Positions 42,765 through 54,107 of a stretch of 64,000 bases of DNA are shown one piece after another; within the stretch, counting starts at the first letter, position 1; each line of letters begins with the position of its first letter. Origin of the DNA: Morinoia aosen (taxonomy: Eukaryota > Arthropoda > Malacostraca > Amphipoda > Talitridae); the NCBI GenBank assembly GCA_030386875.1, contig CM059568.1, forward strand, positions 27,026,120 through 27,090,119, read 5' to 3'. The notes beneath the pieces are model-generated. The model made no database searches. It saw only the letters and a list, made by a program, of their open reading frames with translations, and was not told where the DNA came from. A program made the position numbers and the translations under genes.

Positions 42765-44085
42765 TCAATTCTCTAAATTTTCTCTAACTCTCATTGATAT
42801 CAAATTGTTTACTCGGTCACTAAAACTTTCCACTTCCTGGTTTAATTTTACATTTTTGTCAGTTTCATTCTGAAGCATTAATTTGAACTGGCTGATTTCA
42901 TTCTGATTTGAAATAATGTCTCTTGAAAACTGCTGGAAAAGACTTTCTACATCACTCAAGTTCTTAGCTAGTTTTTCTATTTTCCTTAATGGGACTGACT
43001 CTACTCGTAATTCCATTATAATTTTGTTAAGATCGTCAAATTTTTCTTCGCTGGATGAGGTTATGGTTGACTCTAAATTTTTCAGCTTATTGTCAACTTC
43101 AACAAACGAGGGTGCTAAGGCTACTGTTCTTTCCATAACAAAAAGGTTTCTATCACTTAAATCAGTTAGATGTGCCTCTAAGCTTTTACTTTTTTCTTCA
43201 ACAGTATTGTTCAGTGTTGATTCTAAACTCTTCAGCTTTTCTTCAATTTGATCATTAAGTGATGTCTGCAAGCTCATTTCTTTTTCATTCACAACATTAA
43301 TTATACTAATTTCTTGTTCTTCAACTTTATTACTTATTAATTTGTTCTTTGAATCAATTTGATCATTAATTTTATTTCTAAAGTCTTCAGTTTTTCATCC
43401 ATTTGATTTTCTATAACTGATTCTTGATTCATGAAATTCTCTTGAATCTCAGGAATTTTAACATCAATCAAATTGGTTACCTTAGAGTCCACAAGCTCAA
43501 ATTTAGCTTCAACTCCTTTAATCTGATCGGTTAATGCCGACTCTTTAACTAACAGCTTTTCATCGATTCTAGTTTCAATACCTGACTTTAGACTCTTCAA
43601 TTTATCCCCTATCTCAGGAATTTTTACGTCTGTTAGGTTGATTATGTTTGAATCAATGTTTTCAAATTTGGCATCAATTTCATAAATTTTTTTCATCAAT
43701 GTTAAGTCTATGCTTGATAGTCGTTCATCATTTGAAACAATTTTTGGTTCAAGAGCACCGAACTTTTCAGAAAATCATAAATTAACGTCTCTAAGAATTT
43801 AACGATTGAGTCTACATCAGAAAATTTCACTTGTAAATCTGTTTTCAGAGTCACATATTTCTCATCATACTCGTTTATAATTGATTCCAATTCAGTTCTT
43901 TCGTTTTTGAGAGCTTCAATTGTGTCTTTCAATGACTCTATATTAGAATCTTCAAGTAAACTTTTTATTTGCTCTACATTCTGCAAAAGTCCTTCAGAAT
44001 TATTTTCACTATTTTCATGTTCATGATTTTCTTTACAGGAAGGTAAAAAGACCAACTTTGCTGAATAAATATTTCCACAAGACTT
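42765..44085 (-). pseudogene. Polinton coiled-coil fibre-like protein 1
   Basis: Three consecutive frames (44,085-43,708, 43,699-43,337, 43,292-42,765) encode long heptad-rich segments with repeated modules (VKIPEIGDKL, VKIPEIQENF; EEKLKSLEST, EEKSKSLEAH). Frameshifts near 43,770 and 43,372 separate them. The N-terminus has a CGN...C pair and then acidic coils. The expected start codon reads AAG at 44,083-44,085 within an otherwise intact start motif. It is probably an elongated virion protein; no specific function can be read. Confidence 0.6.
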
Positions 44086-44093
44086 TTTTTAAA
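44083..44093 (-). promoter_or_regulatory. Start motif with lost ATG (TTTAAAAAAAG)
   Basis: It is identical to TTTAAAAAATG except that the ATG has become AAG. The reading frame of fibre protein 1 continues directly from it. Confidence 0.5.
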
Positions 44094-44120
44094 GAAAAAA
44101 AATTAACTCTAGTTTATTTT

Positions 44121-44567
44121 CTAAAAACTAGTTGGGGTTTTATGCAGATCTAAAAGAATTGCATGAAAGCTTTCATTTTCTAAACGCTTCAGCATTTCTA
44201 GACATAAATGTCCACAAATTACATCACTTATTTTCTGGATTTTGTAAGTAGAGAAAATTATATCAACACAATCTGTTAAGTAGTCTTTAAATTCAATTGG
44301 ATAAATCAAACCATAACTGTCAAAGTAATAGCATATATTGTCTTTCTTATACCAACAAGTCCAATGCGTTCCTAATCCTTTTTCAGTGTCTAAATTTAGG
44401 ATTCCGCATTCCGTTTCTAAAGGATGTTTAGGTAAAGTATCTCTCATGTAAATACCTCGAAAATTCGGAATTTTCAATATATTTATGTAGTATTCTAAAT
44501 CATGTTTAGATAATGGTTTGTTAGGTATTACTTCTTTGGTGGATTCAAGTAGAGACCCTTTCAACAA
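44121..44567 (-). CDS. PRO: Polinton adenain-like cysteine protease
   Basis: This 148-codon frame has no ATG at its beginning and overlaps the previous gene by 7 bp. It carries the Ulp1/adenain catalytic set: GTHWTCW (His), YYFDSYG (Asp) and ICGHLCLEML (Cys at the CGH). The order and spacing fit the Polinton maturation protease, which processes capsid proteins during assembly. The start is obscured by a run of 10 A at the junction with the zinc-ribbon gene, so the two may have been one frame or overlap natively. Confidence 0.85.
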   Translation of the reverse strand: MLKGSLLESTKEVIPNKPLSKHDLEYYINILKIPNFRGIYMRDTLPKHPLETECGILNLDTEKGLGTHWTCWYKKDNICYYFDSYGLIYPIEFKDYLTDCVDIIFSTYKIQKISDVICGHLCLEMLKRLENESFHAILLDLHKTPTSF

Positions 44568-44917
44568 GGTTTTTTTTTTCTCGGAGTTAACCGTATACCT
44601 GAACCTTTTTTACTTTCCATTGCTTCATTGTGCCTTTTAGTTTCTGACAAGAGTTTATCGTCAGCTTTTTTCTTATTAACTGCGGATGCTATTGCAGCAG
44701 CACCTCCAGCCAAAGAGCCAGCAGCCCCAAGGCCAGCTAATAAAGCTGGAATTGTAAATATAAAACCCCCTTTCGTCGCAGTATCTTTTGAAACAAAAGA
44801 AGTTTTTGTCTTTTTACAAATAATACACATACCTTTGACCAGTATCTTATTGTTCTTTGTAATTAAATATTGAGGATTATCAGTATCAGTTTTCTTCTTA
44901 CACTTTACACAATACAT
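44561..44917 (-). CDS. Polinton zinc-ribbon/membrane protein
   Basis: The N-terminal 45 residues form a two-CxxC zinc ribbon (YCVKCKKKTD and MCIICKKTKT), similar to a small viral family (DUF5679, from memory). Then comes a glycine/alanine-rich hydrophobic segment, IPALLAGLGAAGSLAGGAAA, that could cross a membrane. The C-terminus is basic and ends in RKKKPC. It starts on the TTTAAAAAATG motif. In Polintons such a protein sits between capsid and protease genes and is probably virion-associated. Confidence 0.7.
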   Translation of the reverse strand: MYCVKCKKKTDTDNPQYLITKNNKILVKGMCIICKKTKTSFVSKDTATKGGFIFTIPALLAGLGAAGSLAGGAAAIASAVNKKKADDKLLSETKRHNEAMESKKGSGIRLTPRKKKPC

Positions 44918-44925
44918 TTTTTAAA
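44915..44925 (-). promoter_or_regulatory. Polinton start motif TTTAAAAAATG (zinc-ribbon gene)
   Basis: It lies 27 bp after the major capsid stop codon and includes the ATG. Confidence 0.6.
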
Positions 44926-44952
44926 CATTATTATGTGAATATATTTTAATTT

Positions 44953-45349
44953 TTAGTAGTTTAAACTCATTTTATCACCGTCAGATTGCAATTGAATTAC
45001 TCTGTCAGATAGAATCAGTGCATATGCATGTGTATCATCAGGAATATTGGCTTTAAATTCTGCTTTAATTTTAATATCAATTGTAGTTTCCTTGATACGT
45101 TCATTTTGTCTGCTGATATCAAACACATAGATGGGATACAAATATTTAAAGTGTCTGTATTCGATAGCACAATTTTCATTAGGTACATAATCTATTAACA
45201 TCTTATAAGCTGTAGCATAATTGTTAGAATCGAAATCAATCTGTAAATTGTGATCAGGGTATCGTTCATCATTCAGCTGAACATATGCATTCGTCAAGTT
45301 ACAATGATCGAAAATTGCATTGTTTACAGCTTGTGAACTAGCTTTCTTA
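44953..45349 (-). pseudogene. MCP: Major capsid protein, C-terminal part
   Basis: About 130 residues run from KKASSQAVNNAIFDHCNLTN to the stop. They include the conserved late MCP pattern: a strand with LNDERYPDHNLQIDF, then YVFDISRQNERIKE and the final YALILSDRVIQLQ. The upstream part lies beyond the insertion at 53,205-54,079. The open frame continuing into the repeats at 45,350-45,543 is not capsid. Confidence 0.85.
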
Positions 45350-45377
45350 GGGTGCCCACACACTAACAGCAGTTGAG

Positions 45378-45409
<32 letters not shown>

Positions 45410-45806
45410 CGGGCAGGCAGTCCGGCAGTGTGTCCCTCACACCAGGAGCAGTATAGCGGTGCGGCAGTGTGTGACAGACGGTCGTTGGAGTTGGTGTAGC
45501 TGCAGTGCTCTACGCCGTGACTACGGTACAACGAGTTTTGCAAAGAGAATATAATTATTAGACAACACTGCTCTGAAATTTAGTTTGCTAGGAGCATCAG
45601 ATCGCGAAATATGGGTTCACCCTATTAATGAAGAAGTTAGGCTGAAATTATTTTTGTAGTAAAGGGTTAATGTGCACATTCAAGTATAATGCATTTCCAA
45701 CTACCAAAATATTTTATCCAATTATGCCTTTTTTCACATCTAATTATGTCTGTTACATTCACATTCGTTTATAATAAAAACTCACCTGTGACTCCAAGTT
45801 TTTAAA

Positions 45807-46627
45807 GCACCGCCGTGAGCAGTTATACGAAATCATTCACCTTCCTTGGCCCAGATGGGCCGAGGCTTGCCTCTTAAATTCACTACTTAAAAGTCATCCT
45901 AGAACATCTGTGCCCTCATTCGCTTGAAAGTGAAAGACATTAAGATTATTTGTCACTTTCCATATATTTTCTACTTGTAAATTTCAAGGTAACTGCCACC
46001 AATTCAGGTTTTATCTGAATAAACATTTAATTCAATCTTCGGTAAGCGTTAAGAGCGCAAGGCCATAAATTAATCGTGCATTTTAGCCGTGTTTCATGGC
46101 TTCAAACATTATTATTTTCTTTCTAAATCATCCTATCATCTCTTCCTATCTATCTGAAGGATATTAAAGACACCGAAAACATCACAGAAATTCACTATTG
46201 AACAAAAGAAAATATCGAGACATTAGTTATAGAACAAACGCAACCTATTTGAACGTACGCGATTTACGCACTCGCGACCTATCATACTCAGAAGCGTGAG
46301 AGGGAACTCAGATCGACATAACATCAGAAGAAGACTTATCTGAGGTTCGGAGATCGGGGTTGGCAGTCCGGGCGTTGCCTTGCCGGCGCACTGGAGCGCA
46401 ACCGCCATGTTTGATTGAGGGTTGACAGACAGTTAGCAGTCTAGATTGACATCGATAATTTACGTTATATTGGCACTGTAGTTGAGTGACTTGATGTAAA
46501 TCACTTTCAAGCGAATGAGGGCACAGATGTTCTAGGATGACTTTTAGGTAGTGAACTTAAGAGGCAAGCCTCGGCCCATCTGGGCCAAGGAAGGTGAATG
46601 ATTTCGTATAACTGCTCACGGCGGTGC
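45807..46627. mobile_element. MITE-like element with about 130-bp inverted repeats
   Basis: 45,807-45,935 returns as reverse complement at 46,500-46,627. The ends read GCACCGCCGTGAGCAG, and the arms contain GGCCCAGATGGGCC and CTTTCAAGCGAATGAGGGC. No clear target duplication was found, and there is no coding potential in the 560-bp loop. Confidence 0.65.
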
Positions 46628-47519
46628 CCTTGTCCTGACTGCCCCTCGCTCCCTTAGACAACCCGCGTTCGGCATCGCTCGAGATGCCAACTTCAAATAA
46701 CGATCTCGCAAGGTTACCAATATGAACGCAATATATCCCCACTATCGAATAGAAAGTATACATCATTAACCTTACACTTATTACTATATAAAAATCCCCA
46801 CAAACAATGTTAAAAATTATGAATTAAAGCAAAGAAGACACTCGTTGAGGTCCTTGGCATCTTCCTTTGGCGTGTTTGTTCGTTACGTGTTTCCTCGGCT
46901 CCCGAAAGTTGTTCCTGACGAGTCGACTGTTCTAGAATTTAACATTGTGATGCTTTCTCGCAGAAATCAGACTTATTATTTGGTCTTTTAGAATCATTTA
47001 GGAATACGTTATTGGCCATATAACGATTATCCAGATTCTTAGCGATGTTCCTTACAGTTATGCGGAGAAGCATAACATATTCCCCGTAGCCGATTAAATT
47101 ACAAGCTCCCGCTTGTGCTCCAAAGGCTTATCTTCAATTGTGTCCAACACGTGCAGCCGACACCTTAAATGTGTGGATCGTGGAAAGAGTCAATATGCTT
47201 ACAACTGGAGTTTGCTCTTCTGGCGAGCGCTGATTCAGAGTCGTCACGTAAAGGTATCATTATAGTCAGGACAAGTGTCCTGAGAGACTCCGTGTGGCAC
47301 GGACGTGTGTTGCGCTCGCTCCGAAACAAAGTGCCTAACGCTAGAAAGAATGTACTTCTAACCTGAATGGGTACACACTCTCGCCATGAGAATTCAATTG
47401 TGACTTAAACAAACAACAAATAAAAAATCATCGAACTAAGTGTAAAAATATTCCCTCAAAAAGTGTGAAAGTGCTCATCCCTCGCGTACACGAGGAAACG
47501 AACTTTCTCAGTCTCCAAG

Positions 47520-48359
47520 ATGGTACCCAAGAAGCAACGCAATAACAACAGCTGCGGCAACAATAACAGCGACGAGTATCAGCCGAGGTTTGGTCAATAT
47601 CCTGATGTGTCTAACCTAACGAAAGATGGCAAAGAAGTGGTACCTGTCCTTATAAAATACTTCGACTCAGTGATGACAAATTTTAAGAGTGACATTGATA
47701 ATATGAAAATTTAAATAAGTCACCTTAAAACACTAGTTGAAACAGTAGCGGGAAAAGAAGCAGAGCACAATAAAACTCTCGCAGAACAGAATGAGAAAAT
47801 GGATAGCTTAGCCCTCCGTCTCGACCAGTTGGAAAAAAGTGATCAGCGCCGAGCCATTGAAGACAAAAAATGTACTCTCGTCATTTCTGGTAAGGATCTA
47901 CCACAATCACACTCGAACGAAATCTGCAAGGAAACCGTCTGCCATCTTCTGAAGGACAAGATCAACATTGACCTCACCGACACTGACATCACGTCAGCTA
48001 CAAGAATGGGGAAAAAAACAGTAACTGGGAACGTAGATCAAAGAAACATAGCATTTGAACTAAAACATTATAACAAAAAACGTGAAATTCTCAACGCCTG
48101 CCGAGAAAAGAAACCAAAGTTCTTCTTCATAAATGAATACCTCATACCTTCACGAGCTAACGCCATGTACATTCTGAGGATGGCCAAAAGGAAATTCCCG
48201 GATAAAGTTGGAATCCCAAGAACACAGGATGGAAACATCTTCATATTCAACCCAGGAGACCCAGATTCAAGACGCCGCGAGATCAACACGCCAGGTGACC
48301 TCGAGCAGTACCTGATGCAACAACTAAATATGTCATCACAGCAGATCATGGGTGACTAG
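47520..48359 (+). pseudogene. LINE ORF1 (coiled coil plus RRM-like region)
   Basis: ATG at 47,520. The frame stays open to 48,359 except for one TAA at 47,712-47,714. The N-terminal 90 residues are basic and Asn-rich, then a coiled coil (EQNEKMDSLALRLDQLEK). The C-terminal half (TDTDITSATRMGKK, then KKREILNACREKKPKFFFIN) resembles the nucleic-acid-binding region of LINE ORF1 proteins. It would coat the element RNA. Confidence 0.75.
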
Positions 48360-48539
48360 ACTAGGTGATCCCCTAAATTAGTCAATTTCATTTTTATCCC
48401 CTAAATATGTCAATTTCGTATTAATTTAACCTCAATTAGGTATCATGTCAGTTAACCTCAACTTGATGCTAGTTTAACCTGAATCTATACAAATGTATAA
48501 CAGATGTGTTTGTAAACATTTATGACAGCTGTGTGTGAA

Positions 48540-49260
48540 CTTTTGAAACAACGCAATCAGCAATTTTTTACCTCCCAATGTTACTGTGAATTTTTTTCTC
48601 TTCTTAACCACTTAAGTATTATTACGCGTAAACCATATTAGCTGATTATATCATTGTCGTTGTAATCTTCTTATAATCTGATATCGCTTCTGCCCTCCAC
48701 TGCCATCGTACAACCATATTAGCTGATTATATCATTGTCATTGTAATCTTCTTATAATCTGATTATATCATTGTCATTATAATCTATCAGCAATTTTTCA
48801 CTTACCAATATTACTGTGAATTCTTCCTTATTTACCACTACAGTTATTATTACGCGTAAACCATATTAGCTGATTGTATCATTGTCATCATAATCTTTAA
48901 AACTTATTCCCTCTTGTATGTGAACTTATGAAAACGCCCTCAGCAATCTGTTTGCACCAATGTAGTGATATCGAACTCCAATATTATAACAAATATATAA
49001 TAGATGTGTGTGTAAACATCTATGACATCTGTGTGTCACATTTTGTAACATCGCAATTAGTAATTTTTCACCAACCAATGTTACTGTGAATTCTTCTTTA
49101 TTTACCACTACAGTTATTATTACGCGTGAACCATATTAGCTGATTGTATCATTGTCGTCATAATCTTTAAAAACTTATTACCTGTTGTATGTGAACTTGT
49201 GAAAACGCCCTTAGCAATCTGTTTGCACCAATGTTGTGATATTGAACTCCTTTATCACTC
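48540..49260 (+). repeat. Tandem repeats in the ORF1-ORF2 spacer
   Basis: About three diverged units of 240-270 bp each contain TTACTGTGAATT, TATTATTACGCG and ACCATATTAGCTGATT (near 48,577, 48,808 and 49,076). A smaller internal duplication repeats TGATTATATCATTGTCATTG. They make the ORF1-ORF2 spacer unusually long (about 1.07 kb). Confidence 0.75.
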
Positions 49261-49431
49261 GCTCATGGACTGAGTTTGTGTGTACTCACGAAATCGCGCT
49301 AGATTTTTCTTTTTTACTCTATTCTCACTTACTTAATAAGCTACTTTTTAGACGGGAATATCCCTTTGCGCTTGACTCTGTATTTCGTTTTAAGCTCTAT
49401 AGTACCTAATTCTTACTATTACTTATTTTAA

Positions 49432-52400
49432 ATGACTGATCACCCTGAGATATTTGAGGAAATCGATCCAGATTTCAATCATTTGAACAGAATATATCCA
49501 AACCTAAACGACTCTCAAGAGTGTAGGTATACTAATATATCAAAATTCAACGAAACTATACGAATAACTGACCGAGATTTCTCACTCCTGTGTTGGAACT
49601 GTAGGTCACTCTATCCAAAATTGGAAGAGATACAATGTACTATTACTGAACTTAAATATAACCTAGACGTGATTAGCTTCACCGAAAGCTGGCTAGATGA
49701 CTCGACTAAAGACATGATTCGATTTGAAAATTATCATAGTTACCATTCGCTAAGAAAAAACCAGCGGGGCGGAGGCATCAGCACATATATATCTAACCAC
49801 ATAGACTCGAGAACCATAGCAAGTGCAACAATGAATCAGGATCATATAGAATCACTCTTCGTAGAACTGACTAGAGATGGTAAACGCATTGTGCTTGGAA
49901 CGGTGTATAGGCCTCCTACAGCCTGTCCTATATCCTTCCTGAATGAATTGAATCGTATTATTTCTCAGTTCAACAGGCCCTTATACAATGACATAATAAT
50001 ATGCGGTGACTTCAATTATGATCTACTGAAACATGAAAGCCATGAACCAATCTCTAATTTCCAAACTACCTTTCAGTCTCAATCCTTCCTTCCGATCATT
50101 ACAAAGCCTACACGAATAACCTCAGAGTGTGCTACGCTGCTTGAAAATATCTTTATGACAGACCCTAGTGATTTTCTTGCTGGAATAATTACTTCTGACT
50201 TATCAGATCACTTCCCAGTTTTTCTTATTAAGAAAAATGTCTATATTGCTTGCACCAAGGCACGGGCTGAAACTTACTCATATCGTAAAATAAACGAATC
50301 AAATCTTGAAGAAATGCGCACCGTTCTAGAAGAATCAATGCCTACATTGCACATCTCTCAACAAAAAAATAATACTACGAACATTGATGAAGCAGTAGTA
50401 AAGTTGACTGAAACTATAATGACCGCATACAATCAGTGTTGCCCAATTGTAACTCGTACAGTTACCCCGAAAAATAAACAAAAGCCCTGGATTACTAGAG
50501 ACATCGTGATAAATATTAAGAAACGTCAAGCGTACCTAGCCCTCCTTTGCGAAGGACGAATATCTAGAGAAACATATAACCGATTCAGAAACTATGTAAC
50601 AAACCAGATAAGAAGATCAAAAAAGAACTACTTTACGCTCAAGTTTACTCAATTCAAAACTGACGTTAAAAAGACTTGGCATCTCCTTAACTCCTGCTGT
50701 AAAACGAATAATGCCGATAAAAAGAAAATTAAATATGTTGTTCAAGATAATGTAAAATATCATGAGAAGAAAGAAATTGCTAATCTCTTTAACAACTTCT
50801 TCGTAAACGTAGGGAAAACCATAGCTGATGGTATTCCAAGTGAACCTACTGATCACCTGGAATTTATGGATCATATTCGAGAACCCAACTCCTTTTTCTT
50901 TACGCCTACAAACTCCTCCGATGTAATTACGTGCATAAACAACATGAAAAATAAATCGAGTGGGTTACAAACGTTTCCGACTAAAGTACTTAAAGTTATT
51001 GCTGACATTGTAGCCCCACTGATATCAAATATTATTAAACAGTCTCTCTTACTAGGCACTTTCCCGAACTCCCTCAAAGTTGCTAGAGTAACCCCTATCT
51101 TTAAAAATGGTGAAAAAACCTGTGTAAACAATTATCGACCTATCTCCATTCTACCAATTATTAGCAAAGTATTCGAAAAGATTGTGTAAAAAAAAGTGTA
51201 CTCTTATTTTGAACAAAATCATTTCTTTACGATAAACAATACGGTTTTCGCTCTAAAAAATCAACAACACAGGCTATACTAAATCATTTACAATTCCTCT
51301 ATTCTAATATAGATGAAGGAAAGCCTGTCTTCTCTGTATTTCTTGAATTCCGAAAAGCATTTGATTGTGTGGACCATAAAATACTACTCTCGAAACTACA
51401 CTGTTATGGCATTCGAGGGATTGCCCATGATTGGTTCAGATCATACCTAACAAATCGGAAGCAATACGTTGTCATTGACGACGCAAAATCAGACCCACAG
51501 ACAATTAGCCATGGAGTTCCACAAGGATCTGTTCTTGGGCCTCTCATGTTTCTGATTTTTATCAATGATATTGTAAAATCTACATCATTCTTCAAATTCA
51601 TACTATTTGCCGATGACAGTACGCTTTCTGCGGTCCTTCCGAACCAAAATCCTGCTATGATTGTGGAGAGCATAAATACTGAACTTCACAAGGTTTCATC
51701 GTGGCTCAAAGCTAATAAAATAAGCCTAAATATCGATAAAACAAATTATATTACTTTCTCATACAAGAAAGATGTATCTCTCCCATGCATTAAAATTGGC
51801 GAAGGTGAAATCGAAGAAACCAACTCATGTAAGTTTCTGGGCATCATAATAGATAAACATCTGACCTTCAAAGAGCACATCACTCATATTAGTTCTAAAT
51901 TATCAAAATCCATCGGAATCCTAAATAAAGTTAAAAATTTTCTACCTGAAACAGCTTTACAAATGCTCTACCGAACGCTCATTTCTCCATACTTGCAATA
52001 CGGAATAGAAGCATGGCACGGAACTGATAAAAATAAAACCAACAAAATTTTTACTCTGCAGAAAAGGGCTGTCAGAGCGGTAAAGAACCTAGAATATTAT
52101 GCTCACACAAATGATTCTTTCAAAAATTTACAAATAATTAAACTTTCGGATCTCTACAAAATCTCCATCTGTAATTTCATTTACAAAACATTAAGAAATG
52201 ATGGCGACAATAGCCTAAGACAATTATTGACTGCGCAAACTGGTCATCACGACCATTTAACCCGAAATAGAAGTAAATTCATGCTTCCTTATTATTCAAA
52301 GGCCAGGTCGCAACACAGTATTCTCTTCGTTGGAACCAAAACTTGGAACTCTATACCTGCAGAGATCCGTGAATGTAATTCGTACAAAGTATTCAAAAGA

Positions 52401-52433
52401 CATCTTGAGTCTCACTTCCTATCAGAATACTAG
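49432..52433 (+). pseudogene. LINE ORF2 (endonuclease and reverse transcriptase), broken
   Basis: The 5' part (585 codons) has the endonuclease: WNCRSL, FTESWLDD, GDFNYDL and SDHFPV. RT begins with NNYRPISILPIISKVFEKIV and is then stopped by TAA at 51,187-51,189. A frameshift near 51,230 follows, after which the frame to 52,433 carries FRKAFDCVDHK, GVPQGSVLGPLMF and the catalytic FADDST, then KFLGIIIDKHLTF. These two lesions make it non-autonomous. Confidence 0.88.
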
Positions 52434-53204
52434 TCGTGTAAGATCACCGTATCGAAATCTTGCCTCCTACATGTAACTAATGATAATGTCATAATGTAAC
52501 TTGCCTTGTGTACCATAACCAATCTTCTCTCTGCTCTTGAATCGTTTTATCGAACATACTGTTAAATATAGCCGACTTGACCTATATTGTAAAATACAGC
52601 ATAAAATATCGAGTTAATTATCTCAATGATCAGTCTAATGCGAAACTAGGTTAAGTGAACTAGGTTAAACTTTTTGTAGACCCTAGATTAACGTGATGGT
52701 AGGATGCCCTAGAAGTCGCTGAACTTATTCGGGCCCACAGGTAGCTATACTCAAATTTGACCATTGTACTAGACTTAAGAAAAATTCTACCTCTGTATCA
52801 CCTGTGGTAAATAAATTGTGTCCAAAAAAATTGTATTTTCCCATTGCTGGGCAACATAAAGTCTGACGCTATGTTGAGCATCTTTCGCGCACCATATGGC
52901 TGGACAAGCAAACACTTCGGAAATAAGCAATTCTGCATCCATATCTGAGCGAGCAACACTTCATACCTGACCTTACAACGTCTCTCTACACACTGATCGT
53001 GCATTGCCAGCGCAACACAGCAGCAGTTTGAGCAGGAACCGCTTGCAACGCGCGCCGACAGCTGACCGCTCGGCCAACTGCTGCTGCCTGCTCAACCGCC
53101 AGCTATTGGTGTGTGCGCTTCCAATGCATTCACTGCTTCACAAATACTGCCTGCCTGCCTGCCTGCCTGCTACTCGCTGAACTGCTGTTAGTGTGTGGGC
53201 ACCC

Positions 53205-54079
53205 TTTGTTTGGAACGCTAAAATTATATATCGAGGTCTTTGAGATCCTGAATTTGGAGTTAAAGTCCAATCTAAGAATTTCTGTTGAGAGTTCACAATT
53301 GTTTGTTCCAATTGTCTATTCAAATAAGGAATAGGTAATGTTATTTTATCCTTAATTTGACGATGTAGCTTTATTTTATACTCATCAGACAGTTTGTAAG
53401 CTGGCATTTTCCAAATTAATTTTGTAATAGTAATTTTACCATCAACTACTTTATCTTGCTGGTTTGCATCTTTCTCATCCGATTTGAATATAGCATTAGA
53501 ATTATCACCTCTTCTCAAAGTCAGAGCATGTTTTACTCCATAAATTACCTTCTTATAATTTTCACAAAATCCAAACACATGTTCAAGTGGGATAGCAGCG
53601 CTGAATTTCCCATTAGCTGAACTTAAGTAGTCATTTCGATCGCTAAATCCTTCGTTTGATTTTTCATTCTTCTTAGTATCGACGCTCAAGAAAAATATCA
53701 TGTTTTCTTTAACATTTCGGGGATAGCTAACTAATCCTTTTAGAGTTGTTGTAATTCCAGGGTAACTATAACCTTCAATTTCTTCATCTCCAATTCTGTA
53801 AGAAACTCTATCAAACAAATGCATTAATCCATTGTTGATTATTGTTATTTTTTCATCCTTAAAATTATAATCACTTCCATCTTCTTTATTTAAAGCTCCG
53901 TCTATATATATAAAACTTTTACTAGGTAATACAAACTGATCTTGATTCTGGATAATGATCTTGATATCATTATGTTCACGATTCAGATCAGTACCTATTT
54001 GTGGTTCATAGTTATGCGTTTCAATTTTTTCAATTGATTCATCAACTTTAATATTTTCATTCCATCTTAAAGAATCCAT
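53205..54079 (-). pseudogene. MCP: Major capsid protein, N-terminal part
   Basis: About 291 residues starting on the TTTAAAAAATG motif. Conserved Polinton double jelly-roll features include FVLPSKSFIYIDG, LMHLFDRVSYRIG, EGYSYPGITTTLKGL and, late, KMPAYKLSDEYK. The frame is open up to the insertion point, just after RYIILAFQTK. Together with the 130 residues at 44,953-45,349 it would form a capsid protein of roughly usual length. The protein would assemble the icosahedral shell. Confidence 0.9.
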
Positions 54080-54087
54080 TTTTTAAA
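54077..54087 (-). promoter_or_regulatory. Polinton start motif TTTAAAAAATG (major capsid)
   Basis: The motif includes the ATG and lies 21 bp after the minor capsid stop. Confidence 0.65.
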
Positions 54088-54107
54088 GATAATTTTATCA
54101 AATTATT

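Larger units (their letters stand above)
46640..52818 (+). mobile_element. Decayed plus-strand CR1-like LINE
   Basis: It has ORF1 (47,520-48,359), a long repeat-bearing spacer, ORF2 (49,432-52,433) and a 3' end with TAAATAAATTG at about 52,808-52,818. The 5' end is uncertain; 46,640-47,519 may be its leader. A truncated 3' end of the same family is at 20,080-20,172. Confidence 0.8.
45350..53204. mobile_element. Harbinger-like non-autonomous insertion inside the capsid gene
   Basis: Terminal inverted repeats GGGTGCCCACACACTAACAG start at 45,350 and end at 53,204. Both are followed inward by variable GGCA/TGCC simple repeats (45,382-45,420 and 53,146-53,173). Flanking bases are TTA on the left and TTT on the right. 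A 3-bp duplication is the length that leaves the interrupted capsid frame in register, as expected of PIF/Harbinger. No transposase is present. The interior has been enlarged by a MITE-like palindrome and a LINE. Confidence 0.75.

Noticed and set aside
44953..45543. A single 196-codon gene with an Ala/Pro/Leu repeat N-terminus
   Set aside because: Only the last 130 codons are capsid; the rest is the transposon terminal repeat read through.
45300..53210. CRISPR-like array from the GGCA repeats
   Set aside because: They are simple tetranucleotide runs without spacers, in a eukaryotic transposon end.
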